Shown: piece after piece, positions 26,610-35,471 of the stretch
Layout of the letters: every line of letters begins with the position of its first letter
How positions within the stretch are numbered: position 1 is the first letter of the stretch
NCBI RefSeq assembly: GCF_040678635.1
Contig: NZ_JBFATZ010000003.1
Coordinates: 62,001 to 126,000 of the forward strand
Reading direction: 5' to 3'
DNA from: Thermopolyspora sp040678635
Lineage (GTDB): Bacteria > Actinomycetota > Actinomycetes > Streptosporangiales > Streptosporangiaceae
Length of the DNA stretch: 64,000 bases
Notes under the pieces: generated by a model
Database searches by the model: none
The model's input: the letters and a program-made list of their open reading frames with translations, nothing else
Told to the model about the DNA's origin: nothing
Position numbers and translations under genes: made by a program

Positions 26610-27569
26610 ATGCGCGCGATCGTCGTGTCCACCCCCGGTGACTCCTCGGTTCTGGAATACACCGAGATCCCCGACCCGGTGCCCGGCCCCGGCGAGGTTC
26701 TGATCGACATCGCCGCCAGCGGGGTGAACTTCATCGACATATACCACCGCATCGGCCGCTACGAGATGCCCTCGCCGTTCGTGCCGGGATCCGAAGGCGC
26801 GGGCACGGTCGCCGCGGTCGGCTCCGACGTGACCGACATCGCCGTAGGCGACAAGGTGGCCTGGGCGAACATCCCCGGCAGCTATGCCGAGCGCGCCGTC
26901 ATCCCCGCCACCCACGTGATCCCCCTCCCCGACGGCGTCGACCCGGAGACCGCCGCCGCCCTCCTCCTCCAGGGCCTGACCGCCCACTACCTGACCCACT
27001 CCACCTACCACGTGCAGCCGGGCGACGACGTCCTCGTCCACGCCGCCGCCGGAGGCATGGGCCTGCTCCTCACCCAGGTGGCCAAGCTCTGCGGCGCCCG
27101 CGTCATCGGCACCGTCTCCACCGCCGAGAAGGAGAAGCTCGCCCGCGAGGCCGGAGCCGACCACGTCTTCCGCTACGAGGGCTTCGCCGACGCGGTCAAG
27201 GACCTCACCGGCTCAGGCGTCCACGTGGTGTACGACGGCGTCGGCGCCGCCACCTTCGAGGGCAGCCTCGCCTCCCTGCGCCCCCGAGGCATGCTCGCCC
27301 TCTACGGCGCCGCCAGCGGCCCGGTCCCACCCTTCGACCCGCAACGCCTCAACCCGCTCGGCTCCCTCTTCCTCACCCGCCCCACCCTCCACCACTACGT
27401 CCTCACCCGCGACGAGCTCCTCGCCCGCGCCCAGGACGTCTTCGGCTGGGCCACCGCCGGCGACCTCACCGTCCACATCTCCCGCCGCTACCCCCTCGCC
27501 GACGCCCGTCAGGCCCACGACGATCTGGAATCCCGCCGCAGCACCGGCAAACTCCTGCTCATCCCATAG
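26610..27569 (+). CDS. Quinone oxidoreductase (zeta-crystallin-like MDR family)
   Basis: The 319-residue MDR protein has the quinone reductase pattern: SGVNFIDIYHRIGRY, PFVPGSEGAGTVAAVG, a Rossmann domain VHAAAGGMGLLLTQVAKLCGARVIGT (about 145-170) and VYDGVGAATFEGSLASLRPRGMLALYG. The zinc-binding cysteines of alcohol dehydrogenases are absent, as expected for QOR. It reduces quinones or enones with NADPH. A GAAGGAG site precedes ATG 26610. The 123-base upstream gap contains a nearly duplicated 20-base motif (CTGATCxCCGCCCCGCA at 26484 and 26525). Confidence 0.9.
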   Translation: MRAIVVSTPGDSSVLEYTEIPDPVPGPGEVLIDIAASGVNFIDIYHRIGRYEMPSPFVPGSEGAGTVAAVGSDVTDIAVGDKVAWANIPGSYAERAVIPATHVIPLPDGVDPETAAALLLQGLTAHYLTHSTYHVQPGDDVLVHAAAGGMGLLLTQVAKLCGARVIGTVSTAEKEKLAREAGADHVFRYEGFADAVKDLTGSGVHVVYDGVGAATFEGSLASLRPRGMLALYGAASGPVPPFDPQRLNPLGSLFLTRPTLHHYVLTRDELLARAQDVFGWATAGDLTVHISRRYPLADARQAHDDLESRRSTGKLLLIP

Positions 27570-27623
27570 CGGCCATCCCAGCCCTCGCCGAGGCCGATTC
27601 ACCGCCCGGTGTTCTCCCGAGCG

Positions 27624-27917
27624 TCAACGGCTCAGGCCGTCGAACTTGCCCTCACATACGTCGAGACGGAAAGCCTTCCACTCAGCCGGAGTGAAGTAGA
27701 GGCGAGGGCCATCGGGATCCTTGCTGTCGCGCAAAACGACAAGGCGACTCGCCTCAGCCTTATGCGCTGCGGTTCTCTTACTGCAGGCAGCAGCCTCGAC
27801 ACACTCGTTCTCACCGCCGCTGTAGGTGGACTTACGCCAAACCATCGCAGCCTCGACGCAGACGTTCTCGCTTCCGCTGTGGCTGGACTTGCGCCAGACG
27901 GGATCAGTCAGGTCCAT
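27624..27917 (-). CDS. DUF397 protein with duplicated N-terminal motif
   Basis: The 97-residue protein has the DUF397 pattern twice at its start (VWRKSSHSGSENVCVEAA, then VWRKSTYSGGENECVEAA) before LRDSKDPDGPRLYFTPAEWKAF. The second copy is a 25-residue internal duplication. DUF397 proteins accompany WhiJ-type helix-turn-helix regulators and antagonise or modulate them in development and antibiotic control. AAAGGAA precedes ATG 27917. It is the last gene of a three-gene locus, 63 bases from the previous DUF397 gene. Confidence 0.85.
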   Translation of the reverse strand: MDLTDPVWRKSSHSGSENVCVEAAMVWRKSTYSGGENECVEAAACSKRTAAHKAEASRLVVLRDSKDPDGPRLYFTPAEWKAFRLDVCEGKFDGLSR

Positions 27918-27980
27918 GGTCCCAGTTCCTTTCGGGCGTCTACTCCTACACCTTGAGCCAAAGGTTTCCCAGGCCACCTG

Positions 27981-28223
27981 TCAAGGTTGCAATTTATCGA
28001 ACTTACCGTTCTCCAAGTCGCGGCGAAACGTCTCCCACCCTGCTGAGGTGAAGTAGAGACGCGGGCCCTCGGGGTCCTTGCTGTCACGTAGTGCGAACCA
28101 GTACCCTGCGTCCGTGTTCCCTGGAGCCGATCTCCGGTAATTCCTAATAACAGCGACCTCGACACAGGCATTTTCCCCACCGCTGCGACTGGATTTACGC
28201 CATACAGGTTCGGTCAGGCCCAT
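27981..28223 (-). CDS. DUF397 protein
   Basis: The 80-residue protein has VWRKSSRSGGENACVEVAV and FALRDSKDPEGPRLYFTSAGWETFRRDL, the complete single-copy DUF397 pattern. Its start overlaps the end of the helix-turn-helix gene by ten bases, so the two are co-translated. It probably partners that regulator. Confidence 0.88.
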   Translation of the reverse strand: MGLTEPVWRKSSRSGGENACVEVAVIRNYRRSAPGNTDAGYWFALRDSKDPEGPRLYFTSAGWETFRRDLENGKFDKLQP

Positions 28224-29038
28224 CGTTCTACCGCCCTCCTCATCAGCTCGATTGACGCACCTTTCGGCAGGGCTTCCGCGCGTACCCCGTCGAACCGGTG
28301 GGAGGCCCTGACCACATCCTCAGGACGGTTGACGATCTCTCCCCCTCCCGCATGATCGAAGTATGCGACCTCGGGTAATTCTTCAAAGGAAAGGAGCGTG
28401 ATCGGGCCTTCCATTCCAGGATAGGCGCCCACCGTCTTGGGTACCACCTGGACCGTGATCCTGGGACACTGAGCCGCCTTGATGAGATGGAGGAGCTGCT
28501 CTCGCATCACGTCGTCACCACCGATAGGCCGGTAGAAGACGTTTTCCTCGATGATCGCGAGCAGTAGAGGTTTCCGATCTCCGTGCAAAATGCCCTGACG
28601 TTCCATCCGCGCCGTCACTCTGGCATCGATGGTTTCCTCGTCATCAGCAGGGCTACCTCCCCGGATCACGGCCCTCGCATACGCTTCCGTTTGGAGAAGC
28701 CCCGGCACGAAGACCAACTCGAAGGTCCGGAAAAAGCAGACATCCTTTTCCAGATCCAGGTAAGAGCGGATCACGGGGCGGTGGATGGCGTGCCTGATGT
28801 TACGCCACAGCTCAATAAGGTAGCCGCCAGCGTTGAGCGCAGCGTCACAGGCGACGGCGAAGTCCTTGCGCGGGCTGCGCTTGCCGTTCTCCACCGCGCT
28901 CACCTGAGCACCCGAGTAGTTGATCGTCGAGCCCAACTCCTCTTGAGTCATCCCCGCCTCATCGCGGAGACGACGCAACTCATAGCCGAAGCACTCCAAT
29001 GGGCTCTCGGAAGACCGCAAACCACCCTCGACCGACAT
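28214..29038 (-). CDS. XRE/DUF5753 helix-turn-helix regulator (WhiJ-type)
   Basis: The 274-residue protein has an XRE-type HTH at about 15-70 (LRRLRDEAGMTQEELGSTINYSGAQVSAVENGKR) and a DUF5753 domain (about 100-265: FVPGLLQTEAYARAV, ARMERQGIL, IEENVFYRPIGG, ITVQVVP). This is the WhiJ architecture. ATG 29038 is chosen because AGGGGG lies eight bases upstream; a longer frame reaches 29119. With the two DUF397 genes it forms a typical actinomycete three-gene developmental locus. Confidence 0.88.
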   Translation of the reverse strand: MSVEGGLRSSESPLECFGYELRRLRDEAGMTQEELGSTINYSGAQVSAVENGKRSPRKDFAVACDAALNAGGYLIELWRNIRHAIHRPVIRSYLDLEKDVCFFRTFELVFVPGLLQTEAYARAVIRGGSPADDEETIDARVTARMERQGILHGDRKPLLLAIIEENVFYRPIGGDDVMREQLLHLIKAAQCPRITVQVVPKTVGAYPGMEGPITLLSFEELPEVAYFDHAGGGEIVNRPEDVVRASHRFDGVRAEALPKGASIELMRRAVERWA

Positions 29039-29397
29039 GCCGTGACCCCCTGCGTCCACGCGAGTTGCAAGCCGTCCAGGGCCCATCACCGAGAGACGGT
29101 TTGACTGTGGCGTCACCAAATAACTACTAAGGGTAAACGGTCGCGGTGCGATCCACCGCCCGATCCAAAGATTGATCTACCCGACGGTCCGCGCCGACGA
29201 ATGCCAAGACGTCGGCGCGACGACCTCAGAACATCCGCGCGAAGACCTGCACTGGACCTTCGGACAGCCTTTGCAGCGGCCCACTGATCGCCGAGTTACA
29301 GGCGTCACAGATGCGCTTCAACGCCTAACTGCGGGGAATCTCGTCGTAGTAGGCGTTGAACCTGTATGGTTCTGGCGTTCGATGAGGAGGTGACCCC
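29039..29397. other. Divergent intergenic region, no gene recognised
   Basis: These 359 bases separate the XRE gene (minus) from the RloA-like gene (plus) and must hold both promoters. The 30 bases near 29120-29150 are AT-rich (AACTACTAAGGGTAAACGG). An open frame at 29172-29393 has neither ribosome site nor recognisable protein and is not called. Confidence 0.5.
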
Positions 29398-30747
29398 GTG
29401 CTTCTCCGCTTCCGTGTGGCCAATCATCGGTCGCTGCGTGATGAGCAGACCTTGTCCTTCGTCTCCACGCCACGGCGAGGCGCGCCGAAGCCACGGGCCA
29501 CCGAGATCCCGCCTGCGGTCTCCGTGGCAGGGATCTATGGTGCGAACGCCTCGGGCAAGTCCAACGTCCTGGATGCCCTGAGGTGGATGATCGAGGCAAT
29601 CGCGACATCGCAGACGCGGTGGAGCCCGGGAGGGGGCGTTCCCCGGCATCCCTTCCTGTTCGCCGAGGAGTACGGGACGCTTCTGTCGTTCTACGAGTTG
29701 GACTTCCTCTACGAGGGCGTTCGCTACTCATATGGGTTTGAGGTGGACAACGAGGCCGTTGTAGGCGAATGGCTTAATTCTTTTCCTCACGGACGGGTGA
29801 GGCGACTGTTTGAACGGACCGGTCCGGATAAATATGATTTTGGGCGGACGCTGGCCGGCGAAAACGTGCGGATCGCCAAGCTCACCAGAGAGAACGCCCT
29901 CTATCTCTCCTCTGCCGCGTCGAACAACCACCCTCTGCTCAGGGGAATCCACTCCGCCCTGGTCACTCGTAACGCCTTCATCCGGCAAGGCCATCGGCAC
30001 GAACAGGCTCGCCTCCTGGCCACCATGTCCCTGCTCGACGACGGACTGGTGTCCCACTACGTGGATCCCTTCCTACAGCTCGCCGATCTCGGTGTGGAGG
30101 GAGCCGTACTGGAGGAGATGGTCCTGACACCGGAGCGCGAGGCTCAGATAGCGGCCTTCCGGGAGGCCGTCAGCCGACGCGGCGAGTCGATCGACGCCGA
30201 CGTCCTGCGAAAGAGGATCACACTTCGCCGTGGCGGCACCGATGCCACCCTGCCTCTCGACGAGGAGAGCGACGGCACGCGCGTATGGCTTTCGCTGATC
30301 GTCTTCGCCGCGCTCTGCCTGGAGAGCGGCAACGTGCTCGTCGTGGACGAGATCGACTCCAGTCTGCATCCGGTACTCAGCTCCACGCTGATCCGCATGT
30401 TCAAGGATGCGGAAATAAACCGAAATAGCGCCCAATTGCTGTTCGCATCCCACGACACCACGCTTCTCGGCTCGATGCTGGAGGACAAAATCCTGGAACG
30501 CGAGGAGGTCTGGTTCACCGAGAAGGATCGCGACGGAGCCACCGAGTTGTTTCCGCTCGCCGAATTTCACCCGCGAAATGACGAGAACGTCGAGCGCGGC
30601 TACCTTCAGGGCAGGTACGGTGCCGTGCCGTACGTGAACTTCGAAAAGATCCGGAATGTGTTCCGAGAGAGGCGTAACGACCTCGATGAGCCCACGGCGC
30701 AGCCCTCCACGCCTACGGCCGCCCTCGCCGAAGAGGCAGGTTCGTAA
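29398..30747 (+). CDS. RloA-like AAA-family ATPase (ABC-type/SMC-like, putative phage defence)
   Basis: The 449-residue protein begins with the RecF/SMC-like strand pattern LLRFRVANHRSLRDEQTLSF, Walker A GANASGKSN (48-56), a central region with LRGIHSALVTRNAF, then the C-terminal half-site: LDEESDGTRVWLSLI, Walker B NVLVVDEIDSSLHP, and FASHDTTLL. This matches the AAA_15/AAA_21 proteins of RloA and AbiLi type, which act with a RloB-like partner against phage. GTG 29398 has GGAGG seven bases upstream. Base composition is visibly less GC-rich than its neighbours, with codons such as AAA TAT GAT TTT, suggesting transfer. Confidence 0.85.
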   Translation: MLLRFRVANHRSLRDEQTLSFVSTPRRGAPKPRATEIPPAVSVAGIYGANASGKSNVLDALRWMIEAIATSQTRWSPGGGVPRHPFLFAEEYGTLLSFYELDFLYEGVRYSYGFEVDNEAVVGEWLNSFPHGRVRRLFERTGPDKYDFGRTLAGENVRIAKLTRENALYLSSAASNNHPLLRGIHSALVTRNAFIRQGHRHEQARLLATMSLLDDGLVSHYVDPFLQLADLGVEGAVLEEMVLTPEREAQIAAFREAVSRRGESIDADVLRKRITLRRGGTDATLPLDEESDGTRVWLSLIVFAALCLESGNVLVVDEIDSSLHPVLSSTLIRMFKDAEINRNSAQLLFASHDTTLLGSMLEDKILEREEVWFTEKDRDGATELFPLAEFHPRNDENVERGYLQGRYGAVPYVNFEKIRNVFRERRNDLDEPTAQPSTPTAALAEEAGS

Positions 30748-31324
30748 GCGGATCCTCGTCATCTGTGAGGGCGAGGTGACCGAGGTCGAGTACTTTGAGG
30801 GGATAAAGGATCATTTTCGCGCTATTCCGGTCGTCATCGGCGCCTGCGCGGTGGAAGGCGTCGGAAAAGATCCGTTGAGAGTTGTCCGTGAAGCGGTGAA
30901 GTGTCGTGACCGCGCGGCCGAGGCCGCGCGCAGGCGCAGGGACGCGTTCCTCGCCTACGACGAAGTGTGGGCCGTGGTCGACGTTGATGATCACACCTCC
31001 CTGGATCAGGCGATCAAGGAGGCGCGGGATCGTGGCGTCAAGCTCGTGATCTCGTGCCCGTGCTTCGAGATCTGGCTGCTGTGGCACTTCCAGGATTGTC
31101 CCGCGGCGCTCAGCACCAGAGCGGTCCACGACAAGTTGAGCCGGCACATCCCCGGGTACGGCAAGCGTCTGCCGGGCGACTTCCCCTACGTCAGGCACGT
31201 CACGGCGCGCCAACGGGCCGAGCGCGCCGATCCGGAGCATGCCCTGCCGGGGAGGAAAGTCGGCAATCCCTCCAGCAACGTCTGGCTGGTCGTTGAGGCG
31301 ATCTCGTCGTCAGGAAAGGTCTGA
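30686..31324 (+). CDS. RloB-like TOPRIM-related protein, partner of the ATPase
   Basis: The 212-residue protein has the RloB pattern: RILVICEGEVTEVEYFEGI (TOPRIM-like acidic strand), VWAVVDVDDHTSLDQAIKEA (DxD motif) and ISCPCFEIWLLWHFQDC. RloB is fused or adjacent to RloA in restriction-linked operons and corresponds to AbiLii. It probably is the nuclease effector, activated when the ATPase senses phage. The frame overlaps the ATPase gene by 62 bases from ATG 30686; the longer frame from 30656 is less likely. Both genes together make a compact defence unit. Confidence 0.83.
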   Translation: MSPRRSPPRLRPPSPKRQVRKRILVICEGEVTEVEYFEGIKDHFRAIPVVIGACAVEGVGKDPLRVVREAVKCRDRAAEAARRRRDAFLAYDEVWAVVDVDDHTSLDQAIKEARDRGVKLVISCPCFEIWLLWHFQDCPAALSTRAVHDKLSRHIPGYGKRLPGDFPYVRHVTARQRAERADPEHALPGRKVGNPSSNVWLVVEAISSSGKV

Positions 31325-31519
31325 CGGGGTGGTGTAGGGGGATGGCCGGTTCTCGGTGACCCAGGTGTCGATCTGGTGCCACTGGTCGTAGAGCCAGGTG
31401 GTGCGCGGCCGCGTTCGAGGCACCGCGGCCGGTGGCGCGCCGGCTTCCGGAAGCGGGAAGCGAAGCGGCGGCCAAGTGTTCCGGTACGCACCTTTCGGCG
31501 GGGCGAAGGGAGGGGGACG

Positions 31520-32437
31520 ATGTCGGCCATGACAGCGGTGTGGGCGGAGGGTCTGACGAAGTTCTACGGCAGGCGCCGGGGACTGGAGGACCTCGATCTG
31601 CGGATCGAGCGGGGGGAGGTGTTCGGTTACCTGGGCCCGAACGGCGCGGGCAAGACGACGACGATCCGGCTCCTGCTCGACGTGATCCGGCCCACCCGGG
31701 GCCGGGTGGAGGTCCTCGGCGGCGTGCCGCGGGACCCGGTCGTGCGCGCCCGCATCGGCTATCTGCCCGGCGAGCTGCGCCTGGAGGGGAACGAACGCGC
31801 CGACCGCTACCTGGCGTTTCTCGCCGAGGTGCGCGGCGGGGTGTCCAAGGAGCGCATCCGGGAGCTGGCCGAGCGGCTGGAGGCCGACCTGTCGATGCGG
31901 ATGGGCCGGCTGTCCCGGGGCAACAAGCAGAAGATCGGCCTGATTCAGGCGTTCATGCACGAGCCCGAGCTGGTCATCCTCGACGAGCCGACCAACGGCC
32001 TGGACCCGCTGGTGCAGCAGGAGGTCCACGCGATGGTGCGGCAGGTGCGCACGGCGGGCGGCACGGTGCTGATGTCCTCGCACGTGCTCGCCGAGGTGGA
32101 GCAGGTCGCCGACCGGGTCGGCATCGTCCGGGCCGGTCGGCTGGTCGCCGTGGAGGACGTCGCCGCGCTGCGCGAGCGGGCCGTACGGCGGGTGGAGGTG
32201 CACTTCGACGCCCCGGTGCCGGAGGACGCCTTCCGTGACCTGCCCGGGGTGCGCGACCTGAAGCTGGAGGGCACGAGCCTGCGCTGCACCATCGACGGCC
32301 GCCCCGACGCGCTGATCAAGGCGGCGGCCCGGTTCACGGTGGTGCATCTGGTCAGCGCCGACCCCGACCTGGAAGAGATCTTCCTGACGTACTACAGCGA
32401 GGAGGAGGCGCGGGAGCATGCCGCCGCTGATGCGTAA
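31520..32437 (+). CDS. ABC exporter ATPase, first cassette
   Basis: The 305-residue ATPase has Walker A GPNGAGKTT (39-47), the signature LSRGNKQKIGLIQAF, Walker B LVILDEPTNGLDP and H-loop SSHVLAEVEQ, followed by a C-terminal regulatory domain (about 225-305). AAGGGAGGGGG precedes ATG 31520. It overlaps the permease gene by 20 bases. Sequence type is the DrrA-like drug/antibiotic exporter group. Confidence 0.9.
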   Translation: MSAMTAVWAEGLTKFYGRRRGLEDLDLRIERGEVFGYLGPNGAGKTTTIRLLLDVIRPTRGRVEVLGGVPRDPVVRARIGYLPGELRLEGNERADRYLAFLAEVRGGVSKERIRELAERLEADLSMRMGRLSRGNKQKIGLIQAFMHEPELVILDEPTNGLDPLVQQEVHAMVRQVRTAGGTVLMSSHVLAEVEQVADRVGIVRAGRLVAVEDVAALRERAVRRVEVHFDAPVPEDAFRDLPGVRDLKLEGTSLRCTIDGRPDALIKAAARFTVVHLVSADPDLEEIFLTYYSEEEAREHAAADA

Positions 32438-33215
32438 AACGCTGCGTGAGCAGCGGCGTTCCGTGCTGAGCTGGGGCATCGGCCTGTTCGTGTTCCTGCT
32501 GTGCTACACGGCGTTCTACCCGGCCATCAGGGACGACCCCGTCTTCTACGACCAAGTGGCGACGGCCAAGTACCCCGGATTGCTGCGCGACCTGATGGGC
32601 CTGCACGGCAGCCTGGCGGGGCCCGGTTACCTCCAGGTCATGCTCTACCAGCTGCTCGGTTTCCTGCTGTTCGGGATGTTCGCGGCGTCGCTCGGCGCCC
32701 AGGCGATCGCCGAGCCGGAGCACGAGGGCACGCTGGAGCTCACCGTCACCCTGCCGATCAGCCGTCGGCGGCTGCTGCTGGAGCGGTTCGGCGCGCTGGC
32801 GGTGTCGGTGCTGCAGGTCGCGGTCGCGACGCTGGTGCTGGTGCTGGTGCTCAACACGACGCTGGGGATCGGCGCCGACGCGGGCAACGTCGTGGCGGCG
32901 CACACGGGCCTGTTCCTGGTCACGTTGTTCTTCGGCACGCTGACGCTCGCCGTCGGGGCGGCCACGGGGAGCAGGCCCGTCGCCCTGTACGTGACCACCG
33001 CGTTCGCGATCGGCGGCTACGCGGTCGAGACGCTGGGCGCGGGCGTCGCGTCGATCGCCTGGCTGCGCTGGCTGTCCCCCTTTCACTACTACCTGGGTCC
33101 GCTGCCGCTGTTCGAGGGCTGGCCTCTGGGCGGCTATCTGGTCCTGCTCGCCGCGACGGCGGCGGTGCTGCTGGCGGCCGTACCGGCTTTCGACAGGCGC
33201 GATGTGGGTGTGTGA
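32418..33215 (+). CDS. ABC-2 exporter permease, first cassette
   Basis: The 265-residue protein shows six hydrophobic segments, the first at about 17-36 (LSWGIGLFVFLLCYTAFYPA), and EHEGTLELTVTLPISRRRLLLER, the cytoplasmic loop typical of ABC2_membrane_5 permeases. It works with the ATPase upstream. Its stop shares one base with the start of the PucR-type regulator (TGATG). Confidence 0.88.
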   Translation: MPPLMRKTLREQRRSVLSWGIGLFVFLLCYTAFYPAIRDDPVFYDQVATAKYPGLLRDLMGLHGSLAGPGYLQVMLYQLLGFLLFGMFAASLGAQAIAEPEHEGTLELTVTLPISRRRLLLERFGALAVSVLQVAVATLVLVLVLNTTLGIGADAGNVVAAHTGLFLVTLFFGTLTLAVGAATGSRPVALYVTTAFAIGGYAVETLGAGVASIAWLRWLSPFHYYLGPLPLFEGWPLGGYLVLLAATAAVLLAAVPAFDRRDVGV

Positions 33216-34294
33216 TGGACGTTCTCGCTCGGGTGAGCGAGGCCACCGGGGTGCCCGCCGACCTGTTTTCGGGGTGCCTGCCCGCGCTGGCCTCGGCGGC
33301 CTCCTCCGGCCGTCTCCCCGGCCGGGAGGAGATCGCGACGTTCCGGTCGCTCGGCGGCGAGGCCGCCGAACGGGGGATCGCGCTGCGCTCGCTCGCCGAC
33401 GCCTGCCTGCTGGCCGCCGAACTGTCGGCCCGCGCGGCGCCGCCGCCGGTGTTCGCGGCCCTGCGGCGCATGCTGTCGGCGTACGCGGACGGGTACGAGG
33501 ACGCGCAGCGGAGGGCGCTGCGCAGGGAGGAGGACGCGCGCCGGGAGTTCGTCGACGACCTGCTGCAGGGACGCGCGGAGCGGCTGGCCGAGCGGGCCGA
33601 GCACTTCGGTCTTGGGCTCGCCGAGTCGTACGTGGTCACGGTGGCCCGGCCCGGCGCCCCGCTGCCGGACGTCGAGGCGCTGGCCGGACGGATCGAACGG
33701 GCGCTGATCGCCCGGTTCGGCTCGCGCAACATCCTGATCGCCGCCCGGGAGGGCATGCTGGTGTGCGTCGCGCCCGGCTCGCTCACGGCGGCGACGGGCG
33801 AGTTCACCTACCACGTGCGCGGGGCGTTCCCGCCGGGGTGGCGGGTCGGGATCGGACGCCCGCATCGGGGGGCGGGCGGGGTGGTGAACTCCTATCGGGA
33901 GGCGACGGGCGCGATCGAGACCGGCGACCGGCTGGGGCTGCGACCGCAGGTGCTCAAGGCCTCCGACCTGCTCGTCTTTCCGGTGCTGCTGCGGGACCGG
34001 GCCGCGATCGAGGATCTGGTGGGCAGCGTGCTGAGCCCGCTGTGCGAGGCGCGGGGCGGGCCGGAGCCGCTGCTGGAGACGCTGGAGGCGGTGTTCGCCT
34101 CGCAGGGGAACCAGACGGCGGCGGCGCGCAGGCTCGGCATCAGCACCCGGGCGGTGACCTACCGGCTGGAGCGGATCCGCCGGCTGACCGGGTTCTCCCC
34201 GGACGAGCCGACGCAGCGGTTCACGCTGGAGACGGCGGTGCTGGGGGCGCGGCTGCTGGGCTGGCCCAAGGAACCGTTCCAGGAGGCGCCGTGA
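33215..34294 (+). CDS. PucR-type transcriptional regulator (HTH_30, GGDEF-like middle domain)
   Basis: The 359-residue protein has an N-terminal helical region (1-130), a CdaR/GGDEF-like domain (about 130-230, ESYVVTVARPGAPL and WRVGIGRPHRGAGGVVNSYREA) and a C-terminal HTH_30 (about 285-350: LEAVFASQGNQTAAARRLGISTRAVTYRLERI). It is translationally coupled to the permease and therefore probably controls the exporter cassettes on both sides. The ligand is unknown. Confidence 0.87.
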   Translation: MDVLARVSEATGVPADLFSGCLPALASAASSGRLPGREEIATFRSLGGEAAERGIALRSLADACLLAAELSARAAPPPVFAALRRMLSAYADGYEDAQRRALRREEDARREFVDDLLQGRAERLAERAEHFGLGLAESYVVTVARPGAPLPDVEALAGRIERALIARFGSRNILIAAREGMLVCVAPGSLTAATGEFTYHVRGAFPPGWRVGIGRPHRGAGGVVNSYREATGAIETGDRLGLRPQVLKASDLLVFPVLLRDRAAIEDLVGSVLSPLCEARGGPEPLLETLEAVFASQGNQTAAARRLGISTRAVTYRLERIRRLTGFSPDEPTQRFTLETAVLGARLLGWPKEPFQEAP

Positions 34295-34327
34295 GCCACT
34301 CCTCACCGGCCCGGCCGCCGCCCCGCC

Positions 34328-34375
34328 GAATGTCCGGCCGAATGTCCGGCCGAATGTCCGGCCGAATGTCCGCTC
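34328..34375. repeat. Four 12-bp tandem repeats, intergenic
   Basis: Four units of GAATGTCCGGCC (the last ends CGCTC) lie between the PucR-type gene and the next ABC ATPase. They sit in the 262-base gap and look non-coding. Confidence 0.9.
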
Positions 34376-34556
34376 GCCGCCGCGGGTCGGCCGGCTGCGC
34401 GGATTCGGCGCATCCGCCCCGGCGCCTCCCCGCCGGCGCGTGGTCGGCTTCGCCGCCTACGTAGCCGCGACCCGGCCCGCCGCCGACCAAGCCCGATTTA
34501 TCCCCATTCCCGCCTCCGCACGCTTGTGAAATTGTGAAACACGAAGGAAGTACCCC

Positions 34557-35471
34557 ATGCAAAGCGTCATCAGCATGTCGAAGGTCGTGAAGACCTTCGG
34601 CCGCACCCGCGCCCTCGACGGCCTCGACCTGGAGGTACGGCCCGGCGAGGTGCACGGCTTCCTCGGCCCCAACGGCGCGGGAAAGTCCACCGCGATCCGC
34701 GTCCTGCTCGGCCTGCTGCGCGCCGACTCGGGCGAGGCCCGCCTGCTCGGCGGCGACCCCTGGCGGGACGCGGTCGCCCTGCACCGCCGCCTCGCGTACG
34801 TGCCCGGCGACGTCACGCTCTGGCCGAACCTGACCGGCGGCGAGGTCATCGACCTGCTCGGACGGCTCCGCGGCGGGCTGAACCCCCGGCGCAAGGCCGA
34901 ACTGCTCGACCGCTTCGAGCTGGACCCGCGGAAGAAGGGCCGCACCTACTCCAAGGGCAACCGCCAGAAGGTCGGCCTGGTCGCCGCGCTCGCCTCCGAC
35001 GTCGAGCTGCTCCTGCTGGACGAGCCCACCTCGGGCCTGGACCCGCTGATGGAGTCGGTCTTCCAGGAGTGCGTCCGCGAGGAGAAGGACAACGGCCGCA
35101 CCGTGCTGCTGTCCAGCCACATCCTCGCCGAGGTCGAGGCGCTGTGCGACCGGGTGAGCATCATCCGCAGCGGCAGGATCGTGGAGAGCGGCACGCTGGC
35201 GCAGCTTCGCCACCTGACCCGCACCACGATCTCGGCCGAGCTCGCCGGGTCCGCCGATGGGCTGGCCGGGCTGTCCGGCGTACACGATCTGCGGGTGGAG
35301 GACGGGCGCGTACGCTTCGACGTGGACAACGACGCCCTCGGCGAGGCGCTGCGCCACCTGACCGCCGTCGGCGTCCGCGCGCTGACCAGCCAGCCGCCCA
35401 CGCTGGAGGAGCTGTTCCTGCGTCACTACGAGCAGGCGGGCAACGGACGCCGGATGGAGGCGGCCCGATGA
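34557..35471 (+). CDS. ABC exporter ATPase, second cassette
   Basis: The 304-residue ATPase has Walker A GPNGAGKST (37-45), the signature YSKGNRQKVGLVAAL, Walker B LLLDEPTSGLDP and H-loop SSHILAEVEAL, then a DUF4162-like tail. AAGGAAG precedes ATG 34557. It resembles the ATPase of the first cassette, so a duplication is likely, but its permease is twice as long. ATGA overlap with the permease. Confidence 0.9.
   Translation: MQSVISMSKVVKTFGRTRALDGLDLEVRPGEVHGFLGPNGAGKSTAIRVLLGLLRADSGEARLLGGDPWRDAVALHRRLAYVPGDVTLWPNLTGGEVIDLLGRLRGGLNPRRKAELLDRFELDPRKKGRTYSKGNRQKVGLVAALASDVELLLLDEPTSGLDPLMESVFQECVREEKDNGRTVLLSSHILAEVEALCDRVSIIRSGRIVESGTLAQLRHLTRTTISAELAGSADGLAGLSGVHDLRVEDGRVRFDVDNDALGEALRHLTAVGVRALTSQPPTLEELFLRHYEQAGNGRRMEAAR

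Noticed and set aside
29172..29393. 73-codon frame between XRE and RloA-like genes
   Set aside because: No ribosome site, no recognisable protein, composition like the surrounding spacer.
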